The position numbers were made by a program, and so were the translations under genes. From NCBI GenBank assembly GCA_964497185.1, contig CAZCBX010000002.1, positions 62,001-126,000 of the forward strand: a stretch of 64,000 bases of DNA. The letters run 5' to 3'. This document shows, piece after piece, positions 1 through 8,414 of the stretch. This DNA is from CAZCBX01 sp964497185 (GTDB lineage: Bacteria; Bdellovibrionota_G; JALEGL01; JAGRMV01). The notes beneath the pieces are model-generated. The model had not been told where the DNA came from, did not search any database, and saw only the letters and a list, made by a program, of their open reading frames with translations. Each line of letters opens with the position of its first letter. Within the stretch, counting starts at the first letter, position 1.

Positions 1-900
1 AACTTCAGCCAATATGCGGTCGGTTTCTTTTTGAATCACCGAAAAATCTTCCAGCAGCACGTCTTGGTTTAAATTGCCTTGAATGGGCATAAAGTCCAGC
101 GTGGGCCAAATTTGATCAATGTTTACATCGCTGTCCAGTCCCATGACCGTTGAGCCAGCTTGTTTCATCGTTGGCAAAAGTTCGCGAGTGCGCGTACCAA
201 AATAGATGGTGGGCACTTGAGACATCGCCGCAAAAATTCGTTTCATATGGGGCAGTACATGCGCTGTGTACTCTTCAGGCGTCAGCAAACTGATCCAGCT
301 GTCGAAAAGCTGAATAACGTCCGCTCCGTGTTGTACTTGCATGTTTAAATAAGCAATGGTGCCGTCGGTAAGATGGGTCATCAGGGTTTGAAAAGCTTCT
401 GGATCTTCTTGCATGAGCGTGCGCACGTGCCGAAAATCTTTGGATTTCCCCCCTTCAATGCAGTAGGTGGCCACGGTGAAGGGCGCCCCTGCAAAACCAA
501 TCAGTGCTTTGTGGGCGGGTAATGCGCGACGCGTTTGGCGCAAGGCATGACCCACGTAGGTGAGTTCTTCGATATCAATTTTTTCAGGGTAGGGCGCGCG
601 GGTTCCAGCGCGCAAGGGATTATGAATGATGGGGCCATGGTTTTTGGCAAACTCCAGCTTAAAGCCCAAGCATTCGGTGATCAGCAAAATATCTGCAAAA
701 ATAATGGCCGCGTCTGCACCGATGGTTTCGCATGCAAATACCGTGGTTTCACAGACCAGTTCCGGTGCTTTGCACAGTTCTAAAAAAGATACTTTGGCAC
801 GAAGATCGCGGTATTCTTTCATGTAACGTCCGGCCTGGCGCATGAGCCAGACTGGGGTATGAGACACTGGTTTTTGGGCGATGGCATCAAGTAGCAACAT
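1..900 (-). CDS. hemE: Uroporphyrinogen decarboxylase, C-terminus cut by window edge
   Basis: Decarboxylates the four acetate side chains of uroporphyrinogen III to give coproporphyrinogen III in cytoplasmic haem synthesis. I translated it directly: the N-terminal signature PVWLMRQAGRYMKEYR lies at residues 16-31, with the substrate-binding arginines R21 and R25, and the conserved Asp of the IIFADIL motif is D70. Further family blocks such as GFAGAPFTVATYCIEGG follow. The frame is open to base 1, so 300 residues are seen of an expected 340-355 and about 45 C-terminal residues lie outside. The ATG at 900 fits the family start, but no clear Shine-Dalgarno precedes it. Haem made here would feed the cytochromes of the cbb3 cluster near 54-58 kb. 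Recognition is firm. Confidence 0.95.
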   Translation of the reverse strand, partial: MLLLDAIAQKPVSHTPVWLMRQAGRYMKEYRDLRAKVSFLELCKAPELVCETTVFACETIGADAAIIFADILLITECLGFKLEFAKNHGPIIHNPLRAGTRAPYPEKIDIEELTYVGHALRQTRRALPAHKALIGFAGAPFTVATYCIEGGKSKDFRHVRTLMQEDPEAFQTLMTHLTDGTIAYLNMQVQHGADVIQLFDSWISLLTPEEYTAHVLPHMKRIFAAMSQVPTIYFGTRTRELLPTMKQAGSTVMGLDSDVNIDQIWPTLDFMPIQGNLNQDVLLEDFSVIQKETDRILAEV

Positions 901-1007
901 GAGGGGGTTGTATCATAAACTGGGTAGAACAGCATGAAAGTTTCACTGTTCGCGTTAAAAGTTTTACCCTTTCCACCATGCACTCTTTTTTTTACAGTGC
1001 TGTGGAG

Positions 1008-1655
1008 CTAAAGTGCGCTGGCGCGACAGTTGCCTACACCGGCTTGAATGGTTCGGTCGCTGGGGATGGTGTCGATAACGGTGCCAGCAGAATTTCGCTC
1101 GACCAGCTCGACCACCCCTGCGCGACTGGACTCAATTTCGCGCGCGCTTTTGGAGTCTTCATCGATGCCTTCTCCAATAATGCATATCTGTTGGCCATGG
1201 CGCACCACTGTATTGGGGGTGGTCGACTTATCTACGCGAACGGTAAAGCCTTGAGGATCGTACATCACAATGCCTCGGTGTTGGATGAGGGGTGTACAGT
1301 TTTTACAAAACACCACGTCACTGTCAAAAGTGTAAAGACGTAGAATGTCTTCATTGCCAAAACATCGGTCTTGCAACGGGACCCCGTTGGTATCCAGGGC
1401 AGGGTTGTATGCAAAGACGCGTTCTCCGCCACTATTGGAAAAAAAACACACCCCGACATATTTGTTTTGAAGGGCGGCAGTGGATTGTGCAAAGAGCAAA
1501 ATATTCAACATTTCATTGGCGGTGGTGTTCAAACGGGTGAGTTTTCGATCGGGTGAAAAAGTGGCGATGGATAAAGTAATCAAAATGGTGGCAATGAGTA
1601 AGGTGACGGCCATCTCAATCAAATTAAAGCCTTGATTGGAAAAAGTGCGTTGCAT
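1008..1655 (-). CDS. FimT/GspH-like minor pilin or pseudopilin
   Basis: This 215-residue protein has a short basic leader, then a class III prepilin site (G9|F10) with Glu at mature position +5 (E14) and a hydrophobic helix to about residue 33. The globular part holds several cysteines (CFF, CFG, CKNC, CIIG, NCRA) that could form disulfides in the periplasm. GspH/FimT proteins are minor subunits that prime type II or type IV pilus assembly; a prepilin peptidase would process it. A TATAAT-like box on the minus strand at 1662-1667 sits only 6 bases from the ATG, so the transcript may be nearly leaderless. It is divergent from the HAMP-like pair and belongs with the PilW/PilV/PilX-like genes downstream. 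The exact subclass is uncertain. Confidence 0.8.
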   Translation of the reverse strand: MQRTFSNQGFNLIEMAVTLLIATILITLSIATFSPDRKLTRLNTTANEMLNILLFAQSTAALQNKYVGVCFFSNSGGERVFAYNPALDTNGVPLQDRCFGNEDILRLYTFDSDVVFCKNCTPLIQHRGIVMYDPQGFTVRVDKSTTPNTVVRHGQQICIIGEGIDEDSKSAREIESSRAGVVELVERNSAGTVIDTIPSDRTIQAGVGNCRASAL

Positions 1656-1776
1656 GGAACCATTATACCGCCTTTTATTTCAATCCATAAAGAGGTTTTT
1701 TCTCAAAGGTTTCATATAAGTGCTCGAAAACAAAAATAACTTGTCCAAAGGGCGGATGAAAAGGTAAAATATAACC

Positions 1777-2241
1777 ATGTTCAAATACTTGTTTAAAAAC
1801 CGTCGCTGGATCAAATTCATCGATCCAAAGCAGCAAACGCGTCTGGCTTTGGAAATCGTATTGCTGGTTTTGCTTTTTCCGGTCTTGTTTTACATTTTGA
1901 CCGTCAGCGAGCTGTGGTCCACCATATTCTTTGGTGACCAGGCAGAAGTGATGCGCAACTTGTTTTACAGCCAGCTGATGCTAATGACCAAGGCTTGGCA
2001 CGTCATTTTGCTCATTGTGTTATTCATCGCATTTTTAAGCGTCTTTTTTACCCATAAATTGTTTGGCCCGATTTATCGCTTCACCCAAGCGCTCGAAGAA
2101 AAGATGGAAGGCCAAAAAGACATTTATGCAGACATTCGCAAAGGCGACTATTTTGAAGAATTTGCACAACTGGTCAAACGCATCACCCGAGACGATGTAG
2201 AGTTGAAAGTGCCCCATGAACCCACGGACACACAAAGGTAA
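1777..2241 (+). CDS. Two-helix membrane protein with HAMP-like segment (first of pair)
   Basis: This 154-residue protein has a basic N-terminus, a transmembrane helix at about residues 23-43, a short extracytoplasmic loop and a second helix at about 75-93. A HAMP-like linker follows directly (HKLFGPIYRFTQALEE, with the conserved Pro) and then a charged tail with a KGDYFEEF block. No methyl-accepting, kinase or cyclase domain follows, so any signalling output must come from a partner. The next gene is a related protein 9 bases downstream, which implies an operon continuing into the PilW-like gene. An AAAAGG sequence before the ATG is a plausible ribosome site. Its function is unknown; a sensory or scaffold role for the pilus is only a guess from context. 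Confidence 0.7.
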   Translation: MFKYLFKNRRWIKFIDPKQQTRLALEIVLLVLLFPVLFYILTVSELWSTIFFGDQAEVMRNLFYSQLMLMTKAWHVILLIVLFIAFLSVFFTHKLFGPIYRFTQALEEKMEGQKDIYADIRKGDYFEEFAQLVKRITRDDVELKVPHEPTDTQR

Positions 2242-2250
2242 TTCAAACAA

Positions 2251-2781
2251 ATGTGGAAAAAACTAAACGAAAAACTTTTTAAAACCAAGCGCACCACCAT
2301 TTGGATTGTGCCCGATAGCCAAACGCAATTTATTTGGGATTTGGTGAAACACTATGTGCTAATATTGTTTGTTTTTATTTTTTTTGCGTACATGCCACCG
2401 TTTGCGGGCATGTTTTCCATCCACTCTGTGGAAGCCCATCAATCCGCCTTTCGTGACTTTGTAGCAATCAATCAAGCCAAATGGCCTTTGTGGTTGGTCT
2501 TAGCGCTTGTTTTTGTTTTTTACGCAGTCATGATCTCTCACCGCATTTTTGGACCTTTGTTCAAACTTAGAAGCTACCTAGAACAAGACCAAAATGAGTC
2601 TCTTTCTTATCCGCTGTCTTTTCGCGAGGGGGATTATCATGGTTCTTTGCCAGAAGTCATCAACGGCTATCGGCAAAGTCAACTCGCCCAAAAGGAGCAA
2701 ATTTTACTTGAGCTGCAACAATTGGCTGAAAAATACCCCCAAGACTCGCAGCTTCAAGCGCTTATTCAAAAACTATCGTAA
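2251..2781 (+). CDS. Two-helix membrane protein with HAMP-like segment (second of pair)
   Basis: This 176-residue protein has the same plan as its neighbour: basic N-terminus, helix at about 30-52, a periplasmic loop, helix at about 75-92, then HRIFGPLFKLRSYLE, which matches the HxxFGPxxxxxxxLE of the upstream protein, and a FREGDYHGSL block corresponding to its KGDY segment. The C-terminal 40 residues are Gln/Glu/Lys-rich and likely helical. The pair look like diverged tandem duplicates that may form a heterodimer through their HAMP helices. It lies 32 bases before the PilW-like gene in the same direction. No catalytic domain is present and the function is unknown. Confidence 0.68.
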   Translation: MWKKLNEKLFKTKRTTIWIVPDSQTQFIWDLVKHYVLILFVFIFFAYMPPFAGMFSIHSVEAHQSAFRDFVAINQAKWPLWLVLALVFVFYAVMISHRIFGPLFKLRSYLEQDQNESLSYPLSFREGDYHGSLPEVINGYRQSQLAQKEQILLELQQLAEKYPQDSQLQALIQKLS

Positions 2782-2813
2782 CGTTCAATGAATGATTAAT
2801 GAAGGAGTCGTAA

Positions 2814-3719
2814 ATGATGATCCACGCCCTACAGCCCCGCCGTCGAGCCCATCGTGGCATGACTTTTATCGAACTAATGGTTGGCATGGTCTTAACTGGC
2901 GTCATCATTACCTCTACGTATCGAATCTTTAAGTCGACCAGCAAAAGCACCATTCAAAATGTTGAAAGCAGCAAAGCGGAGCTGGATGTAAAACGTTTTG
3001 TTTCGATGGTCAGCAATGACATTGAGCGTGCAGGCAGTGATCCTACAGGCCGAGCGCTGTATGGCTACATTAAATTTGATGAATGTGGTCCCGCCTCAGC
3101 CGACCCTGAATATCAAGCGCCGGTGCAAATCGTCTATGGCATCAATCCGGCACCCGCCAATGAAGATTGTTCTGTGCAAATTGGTGAATTCGGTTTGATG
3201 TCCTATTTGCCATTTGATGAAAACAATGATGGCGAGATTGGCCCAGAAGAGGGATTGTCTTTTGATGCCGATGACAACGGTACCGTGGACCCCTACGAGG
3301 GATTGGGTGTGGGGGTGTTGGCTAGTCCCTTACTGCGCAAAGAGACGGACGATTACATTGTGTATGACTTATACGACAGTGATGGAGATGGTTTGGACGA
3401 TACCATTCGCAGAATCAATGTTGGCAATGCGTTTGATGACACCGATGATGTGGCCGAAGACGTACTGCGCAATGTGGCAGACATTGAGGTTCAATACTTT
3501 GGCATTGTTGCCGGCACTGATGGAGAATATGGCGAGATTGACAACTTGACGTTTTTTAACAACATGCGCGAAATTCAAATTACCGTGTATTCACTCTACG
3601 GTGATTTTGACCCAGGATACACCAATCCTTTTTTCGACAGTGATCACCCTTATTACAATCATCGCACCAACCGAACCGTATTTCGGGTCGGAGTGAATGT
3701 GATTAAGCCCGAAGCTTAA
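2814..3719 (+). CDS. PilW-like minor pilin with Asp-rich EF-hand-like loops
   Basis: This 301-residue protein has a basic leader (HALQPRRRAHRG), a prepilin peptidase site G15|M16 with Glu at +5 (E20), and a hydrophobic helix to about residue 40, as in PilW/PilJ-type minor pilins. The periplasmic part has three acidic loops: DENNDGEIGPEE at about 135-146, DADDNGTVDPYE at about 151-162 and DSDGDGLDD at about 188-196. They have the spacing of EF-hand or dockerin calcium loops. Two adjacent ATG codons (2814, 2817) follow a GGAG ribosome site. It probably sits at the tip or initiation complex of the pilus with the PilV- and PilX-like proteins. Calcium binding is inferred from the motif only. Confidence 0.78.
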   Translation: MMIHALQPRRRAHRGMTFIELMVGMVLTGVIITSTYRIFKSTSKSTIQNVESSKAELDVKRFVSMVSNDIERAGSDPTGRALYGYIKFDECGPASADPEYQAPVQIVYGINPAPANEDCSVQIGEFGLMSYLPFDENNDGEIGPEEGLSFDADDNGTVDPYEGLGVGVLASPLLRKETDDYIVYDLYDSDGDGLDDTIRRINVGNAFDDTDDVAEDVLRNVADIEVQYFGIVAGTDGEYGEIDNLTFFNNMREIQITVYSLYGDFDPGYTNPFFDSDHPYYNHRTNRTVFRVGVNVIKPEA

Positions 3720-3753
3720 TTTCGAATGGATTTGAAGTTTCTGTGAGATTCAT

Positions 3754-3789
3754 GGGGCCCGAGGCCGTTCGCATTCACGGGGTCTCCAC
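3754..3789. repeat. Degenerate intergenic repeat, copy related to 8457-8492
   Basis: The segment between the convergent PilW- and PilV-like genes begins GGGGCCCGAGG and contains CGCATTC. Aligned without gaps to 8457-8492 it matches at about 26 of 36 positions by hand count. The surrounding 3720-3944 stretch has no convincing gene: the open frame at 3743-3958 has no family features and runs into the end of the pilin gene. Confidence 0.4.
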
Positions 3790-3944
3790 AGCAAAGCGAG
3801 CACTTAGCGAGCTTCAAGCCCAAAAAACCGTGACCTCAAGCAACTTTGAAACCCATGAGTTGGCCACTGCATCCAGGGCCAAAAGATCGTGGCTAGATAT
3901 ATTGCGTGACTGCTTGAAATGCGCAACAGCACTTCGATATTTGG

Positions 3945-4583
3945 CTACAATAAATTGATGACAAACTTTTCAAAAACGGCTTCTTTGCAATTGCCGTTTT
4001 TGTCGCGATAGGCGGCAGATACTTTGATAAGGACTCTGTTGTCGTCTGGCTCGTCACAGTACAGACTATTGGGGCGGTCGTTGGAGTCTACAAGGTCACA
4101 GGGCGTGGCATCTTTGGGGTCTTGATCGTACAGCGTTACTTTGTCGGGGTGGGTGTTGTCTTGGCAGACCATGTGATGCAGAAAATAAATAAAAGGTCCT
4201 TCGTTGGAGCCGTCGTCGGGTTCACCATAGATGTTTAAATTTTCTTGTGAGATCACTTCTGCACCTGGACCTCCCAAACGCAATTTTTCATCCGCGGTAA
4301 CACCTGTACCAAGGGCAGCATATTGTATTTTAGACAATTCATTGATTTTGGCTTTGGCCAAAGTAATGGCGTTTTCGTAATTGTTTCGATTGGTCTTGGT
4401 AATCATCACTTGCGAAAGCATACCCGCCATGCCCAAAAAGCCGATGGATAACACAACCATGGTGACCATGGCCTCGATAATGGAGATTCCTTTGCAGCTT
4501 GACGTGGGGAACGGATGTTTCCACCTCAAGGGGGAGCTTTGGTTGCAACTATTTGAAATATATTTGAAAAACTTGTTTGTCAC
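3945..4583 (-). CDS. PilV-like minor pilin
   Basis: This 212-residue protein has a long leader of 32 residues ending in KG, then the class III pilin N-terminus ISIIEAMVTMVVLSIGFLGMAGML (cleavage G32|I33, Glu +5 at E37). The I-E-A/V-M-V pattern and SIGFLGMAGM are characteristic of PilV-type minor pilins. The C-terminal part holds several Cys residues (CQD, CDL, CDE, NCK). The leader is longer than usual, so a downstream start is possible. It is divergent from the PilX-like gene and shares a 57-base promoter region with it. It is expected to join PilW, PilX and FimT as a pilus-initiating subcomplex. Confidence 0.78.
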   Translation of the reverse strand: MTNKFFKYISNSCNQSSPLRWKHPFPTSSCKGISIIEAMVTMVVLSIGFLGMAGMLSQVMITKTNRNNYENAITLAKAKINELSKIQYAALGTGVTADEKLRLGGPGAEVISQENLNIYGEPDDGSNEGPFIYFLHHMVCQDNTHPDKVTLYDQDPKDATPCDLVDSNDRPNSLYCDEPDDNRVLIKVSAAYRDKNGNCKEAVFEKFVINLL

Positions 4584-4602
4584 AGTGCTTCAATTGTATA
4601 AT
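4573..4602 (+). promoter_or_regulatory. Sigma-70-like promoter for the PilX-like gene
   Basis: TTGTTT at 4573-4578 and a perfect TATAAT at 4597-4602 are 18 bases apart, followed 26 bases later by ACGGAG and the ATG at 4641. The -35 lies inside the start of the divergent PilV-like gene, so the two promoters are probably interlocked. Confidence 0.55.
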
Positions 4603-4640
4603 ATTTACAAAGGTGTGCAAACACAAAAACGGAGTTTCAT

Positions 4641-6173
4641 ATGAATCATCAACATTTTTTACATTCACGGCATTCTCAGAAAGGCAGTGTTTTGATCACG
4701 GGCCTACTCATGATCGCAGCATTATCGGTCATTGTGTCAATCTCATTGAACCGAAATGCAACCACCCAAAAAACAGCCAGTTTGCATCGTGACTTTAATG
4801 AAAACGATGCCATTCAAGAAAACATCATCAACGAAGTGTTGCTGCAGGTGAAAAATCATATTTGGGTCAGTGGTGGTACGCTCAGTGACATCGTAGGCAG
4901 TGGTACAGCAAGCGATCGATACACCGACTGGTACAGCGACACCTACAACTGGGTAAAAGTGGATGAACTCGATGGCACAGGCACCGGTATCGAAGAAAAT
5001 TATAAAAGCATCGCCTACAACGTAAAAGTGGGTGACAACACGGATGGAGACGGCGACTATACATCGGATTCAGACAACAAAGCATTTGTATTGGTGGAAT
5101 ATGCCATTGATGGTGTCACCAAAAAAGTGCAAATGTTGATCTCACCGGGCAACCCTTCTCAGATTGCATCTGCGCCAGCGGATGTATTTTCAGCCACGGG
5201 TGGTTGCATTGAAGATGTGTTTGGCGGAGGCGGGACCCTTGCCTTTGAATTGGCACCTGGTTCAAACATGTCGGGTGTCGACATGACGGCCCAGGGACAA
5301 AACGGCTGCGTCACGCCGGGTGGGTGTCCAGGTAGTTTGCCTGATTTGTACGTTGGCTCAGCCAACTTTGATGCGGTCCCAATTCGTGTGGGCGTGCCGC
5401 CAACCCATGCGGACACTTCTACTTTTACAGGCCGCATGCCTGTGACCCCAACGGCCATGTACACCGACGATACATGCGGCAGTGGATCGTGGGAATATGT
5501 GCGATACTCATGCATTGTGGGTAATGGTCGTCGTCGCCGTAGAACGACATGTGGACAGTGGGTATATTCTCCCCCACCAGCCTGTACGCTGCCAGGCAAC
5601 TTTTCGTTTCAGAATTCTGCCACCACCACTTACGATCAGTTCTGCACTACTGTATCGCGCGTGCTTGACGTGGCCAATGATTTGGTGGCCGCCAATGATC
5701 CCCGGGTGAATATGTTTGTAGAAAACTGGGGTACAACCAATGTATATGGCAACGCGCAGTTTGGTACAGAAGCCAACCCTGAAGTTTTGTACATTAAATC
5801 CAGCAGCACCAATGGTGAAGTACGTTTCAAAGACAAAGTAACGGGCTATGGCATCATGGTACTTTTAGGCAACGTGGTGTTTGAAGACGACTTTGAATGG
5901 AACGGCATCATCTATAACGATGAGCAAATTGCAGGGACCTACATGGAAACCCGTGGTGATTTTGATTTCCATGGGGGGTTCTTGATCAAAAACATGTATG
6001 AAGATACCGCTTTTACCAGTGACGGCCCCGAGTTGGACTATCGTTTGAAGGGTGTCAGCAATATTCAGTATAGCTCGTACGCGCTGGATAAAGCTTTTAA
6101 TGAACTTGATCCCAACTACACCCCTGGGTACAACACCCATCCGGTGCTGGTGGAGTCCATTCAAGTGCTTTAA
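4641..6173 (+). CDS. PilX-like minor pilus assembly protein
   Basis: This 510-residue protein has a leader ending in QKG15, then SVLITGLLMIAALSVIVSIS as the pilin-like helix, with Thr rather than Glu at +5, which fits the PilX_N/GspK type rather than a major pilin. The middle is Gly-rich with Cys pairs and an odd run of five arginines at about residues 295-299. The C-terminal part (GIMVLLGNVVFEDDFEWNGIIY) resembles the beta-structured segment common in large PilX-like proteins. ACGGAG stands before the ATG. It is much longer than classical PilX (about 200 residues), so it probably carries an extra exposed domain. It ends 12 bases from the convergent membrane-protein gene. Confidence 0.68.
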   Translation: MNHQHFLHSRHSQKGSVLITGLLMIAALSVIVSISLNRNATTQKTASLHRDFNENDAIQENIINEVLLQVKNHIWVSGGTLSDIVGSGTASDRYTDWYSDTYNWVKVDELDGTGTGIEENYKSIAYNVKVGDNTDGDGDYTSDSDNKAFVLVEYAIDGVTKKVQMLISPGNPSQIASAPADVFSATGGCIEDVFGGGGTLAFELAPGSNMSGVDMTAQGQNGCVTPGGCPGSLPDLYVGSANFDAVPIRVGVPPTHADTSTFTGRMPVTPTAMYTDDTCGSGSWEYVRYSCIVGNGRRRRRTTCGQWVYSPPPACTLPGNFSFQNSATTTYDQFCTTVSRVLDVANDLVAANDPRVNMFVENWGTTNVYGNAQFGTEANPEVLYIKSSSTNGEVRFKDKVTGYGIMVLLGNVVFEDDFEWNGIIYNDEQIAGTYMETRGDFDFHGGFLIKNMYEDTAFTSDGPELDYRLKGVSNIQYSSYALDKAFNELDPNYTPGYNTHPVLVESIQVL

Positions 6174-6185
6174 CTTTGTTTCAAA

Positions 6186-6716
6186 TTAAGGAATCTGGTT
6201 GACTTGGTCGTTGGGCCAGGTGGAAGAGTCCTCAGGTTTGATGTTTTCGTAAAACTGAATTTTTTCTTTGATGGCTTTGTGACGCAGTTTCATTTTTTCA
6301 GCAATCTCCGGCACCGTTGCGACCGACGGCGATCGAAGCTTTAACTCAATGGTGTTCAGTTGGCTGTAAGCCTCACCCAGTACCAATTCTTTGATTCTTT
6401 TCATTTGCTCGGGTGATAAATCTTTTTTGACAACGGTGTACGTCTTTTCCTGCTTTTCTTTGGGCGGTTCTTTGTCTTTTTTGGGTGCAGGTGCGGGCTG
6501 CGTCCATTTCTTACGTGCAGTGGGGGCAGCCACAGGCGTTGAACTTGGCGAAGGTTTGGTATAAAACCAATACCCAATCCCGCCGATGGCCAACGTGCTT
6601 AAAACAACGCTTGCAATCAACACTTTTTGTTTATTTTTTGCGCTTTGCAGCCGAGCTTCTCGCTCTTGTTTGCGACGACGAATGGCTTCAAGCTTTTGTT
6701 CTTCAAAAGTAGACAT
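6186..6716 (-). CDS. Single-pass membrane protein of unknown function
   Basis: This 176-residue protein has a highly charged cytoplasmic N-terminus (EEQKLEAIRRRKQEREARLQ), one transmembrane helix at about 32-52, a Pro/Lys-rich periplasmic linker (about 55-100) and a charged helical C-terminus. I chose the ATG at 6716 because GGAG precedes it at good distance; an upstream ATG in frame at 6740 has no ribosome site. The layout recalls TonB-like or periplasm-spanning linkers, but there is no recognisable TonB C-terminal domain. It lies downstream of smpB in the same direction. I do not recognise the family. Confidence 0.65.
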   Translation of the reverse strand: MSTFEEQKLEAIRRRKQEREARLQSAKNKQKVLIASVVLSTLAIGGIGYWFYTKPSPSSTPVAAPTARKKWTQPAPAPKKDKEPPKEKQEKTYTVVKKDLSPEQMKRIKELVLGEAYSQLNTIELKLRSPSVATVPEIAEKMKLRHKAIKEKIQFYENIKPEDSSTWPNDQVNQIP

Positions 6717-6811
6717 AGGCTCCATTGTAAACCAAATCAAAAAGGGCGCAAAGAGAACTTTTTACACCTTCTAAAAGCCGCAAAATCAGAGCGTAAGTGT
6801 TGTGGGGTGGA

Positions 6812-7279
6812 CTAAAAACGTGTGTCGCGATCCATCGCGCGTTGAATGTCTTTTTTCTTTTTGGTTTCGCGTTTGTCGTACAGGTTTTTGCCTTTGGCCA
6901 GGGCAATGTCCACTTTGGCTTTGCCTTGTTTAAAATAAACTTTCAGCGGAACCAGCGTAAGTCGATCGAGTTTTACTTTTTTTTCCAGCTTGGCAATTTC
7001 ATGCTTGTGCAAAAGCAAGCGAATCGGACGCACTGTATCAAGGGTGTCATGGGTGCTGGCATGTTCGTATGGAGCAATGTACACGCCTTGTAAAAAAACT
7101 TCGCCGCGGTCAATGCTGCAATAGCCTTCTTTAAGCGAAAGCTGAGCGGCACGTATGGATTTGACTTCGACCCCTTTGAGCTGCATGCCCGCCTCAAAAT
7201 TTTCAAGGATTTGGTATTCATGTCGCGCTTTGCGGTTTTCAGCCTTAACTGGATTTTCTTTTTTATCTTTTTTCTTCAT
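6812..7279 (-). CDS. smpB: SsrA-binding protein SmpB
   Basis: SmpB binds tmRNA and delivers it to stalled ribosomes for trans-translation. This 155-residue product has the family blocks NRKARHEYQILENFEAGMQL, GVEVKSIRAAQLSLKEGYC, the HDTLDTVRPIRLLLHK segment (usually H-x-P-x-R-x-R-K-LLLH) and LTLVPLKVYFKQGKAKVDIALAKGKNLYDKR, then the Lys/Arg-rich C-terminal tail that reaches the mRNA channel. Length is normal. The tmRNA gene itself is not in the window. The start at 7279 agrees with the family; an extra Lys-rich N-terminus (KKKDKKENP) is present. Confidence 0.96.
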   Translation of the reverse strand: MKKKDKKENPVKAENRKARHEYQILENFEAGMQLKGVEVKSIRAAQLSLKEGYCSIDRGEVFLQGVYIAPYEHASTHDTLDTVRPIRLLLHKHEIAKLEKKVKLDRLTLVPLKVYFKQGKAKVDIALAKGKNLYDKRETKKKKDIQRAMDRDTRF

Positions 7280-7340
7280 TTTTTGTATCCGGTTCTTGTA
7301 CCTGCAAGCGCTTCCAGGTACAAGAATTCAAACAGAAATA

Positions 7341-7374
7341 TTGGGGACAGACACCTTAAAGTGTCAGTCCCCAA
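7341..7374. repeat. GGGGAC palindrome, REP-like
   Basis: A 34-base near-perfect palindrome begins TTGGGGACAGACACC and ends with the complementary GTCAGTCCCCAA. It lies between the divergent smpB and purM starts, so it is not a terminator for either. Related GGGGAC palindromes occur at 25121-25150, 53468-53498 and 53555-53570. Confidence 0.7.
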
Positions 7375-7394
7375 ATCGAGCAAAGAAGGTTTCC

Positions 7395-8414
7395 ATGTTA
7401 ACCTATGAAAAAGCGGGCGTGAGCGTATCGACGGGCAACGCGCTGGTTGGAAAAATTAAAACCATGACCAAGGGCCTACGGCCCGCAGAAGGGGGCAGTC
7501 GACTCGGTGGTTTTGCTTCGGTGGCCAGCTTGCCATCTCATTATAAAAATCCCCAAATTGTAACGGCCACCGATGGCGTGGGCACAAAAATTTTGCTTTG
7601 TAAAGAAACCCAAACATACGACACTGTGGGCATTGATTTGGTGGCCATGTCGGTCAACGACATCTTAACGGTGGGTGCCGAACCGTATTTGTTCCTAGAT
7701 TACTACGCCACTTCCAAATTGGAGCTTGAAACGGCTCAAGCCGTTCTCAAAGGCATTGTAAAAGGTTGCAAGCAGGCCAACTGCGCATTGGTGGGCGGAG
7801 AAACAGCGGAGATGCCGCAAGTGTATCGGCCTGGCGATTTTGACTTGGCTGGTTTTTGCATTGGCGTGTTGGAAAAAGGGCAAGCATTGGACGGCAGCGC
7901 AGTTCAACCCAACGATGTTCTCATCGGTCTACCATCCAGTGGTCTTCATTCCAATGGCTTTTCTTTGGCCCGTGCGGCCCTTCGAAAAAGCAAACTGACC
8001 TATCAAGATCCCGTCGATTTTGCCAAAGGCAAAACTTGGGGCCAGCTGTTGCTCACACCCACCAAAATTTATGTAAAAGACGTATTGCCTTGGGTGCAAA
8101 AGAAGAAAATCAAAGCCATGGCGCACATCACCGGAGGCGGTTTTCAAGAAAACTTGGTGCGGGTATTGCCTGAAGGGGTGCAAGCCGTGGTGGATCATCA
8201 ACAATGGCGTGTGCCAAAGGTTTTTTCAGCCCTTGCGCAAGCGGGCCACATTGCAACCGACGAAATGTACCGCACATTCAATATGGGCATTGGCATGGTG
8301 CTGGTGGTGGGGCCTGCGGATGCGAGCTTAATTTTAAAGAGCATTCGGGGTAGCCGGGCGATTGGTGTGGTTGAAAAAGGGGGGCGCGGTGTGCGGTGGA
8401 AGAGTGCTCTTTGA
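7395..8414 (+). CDS. purM: Phosphoribosylformylglycinamidine cyclo-ligase
   Basis: PurM (AIR synthetase) closes the imidazole ring with ATP, turning FGAM into AIR in purine synthesis. The 339-residue product starts MLTYEKAGVSVSTGNALVGKIK and carries the ATP/substrate motifs GGFASV, VTATDGVGTK, GIDLVAMSVNDILTVGAEPYLFLDYYA, CALVGGETAEMP, the GLPSSGLHSNGFSL loop and AMAHITGGGF. The in-frame open region extends upstream, but the ATG at 7395 follows AGAAGG and matches the family N-terminus, so I start there. It is a free-standing gene; its usual partner purN is not adjacent. Confidence 0.96.
   Translation: MLTYEKAGVSVSTGNALVGKIKTMTKGLRPAEGGSRLGGFASVASLPSHYKNPQIVTATDGVGTKILLCKETQTYDTVGIDLVAMSVNDILTVGAEPYLFLDYYATSKLELETAQAVLKGIVKGCKQANCALVGGETAEMPQVYRPGDFDLAGFCIGVLEKGQALDGSAVQPNDVLIGLPSSGLHSNGFSLARAALRKSKLTYQDPVDFAKGKTWGQLLLTPTKIYVKDVLPWVQKKKIKAMAHITGGGFQENLVRVLPEGVQAVVDHQQWRVPKVFSALAQAGHIATDEMYRTFNMGIGMVLVVGPADASLILKSIRGSRAIGVVEKGGRGVRWKSAL

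Noticed and set aside
3743..3958. Open frame of 71 codons between the PilW- and PilV-like genes
   Set aside because: It overlaps the repeat unit and the end of the opposite gene, with no recognisable features.
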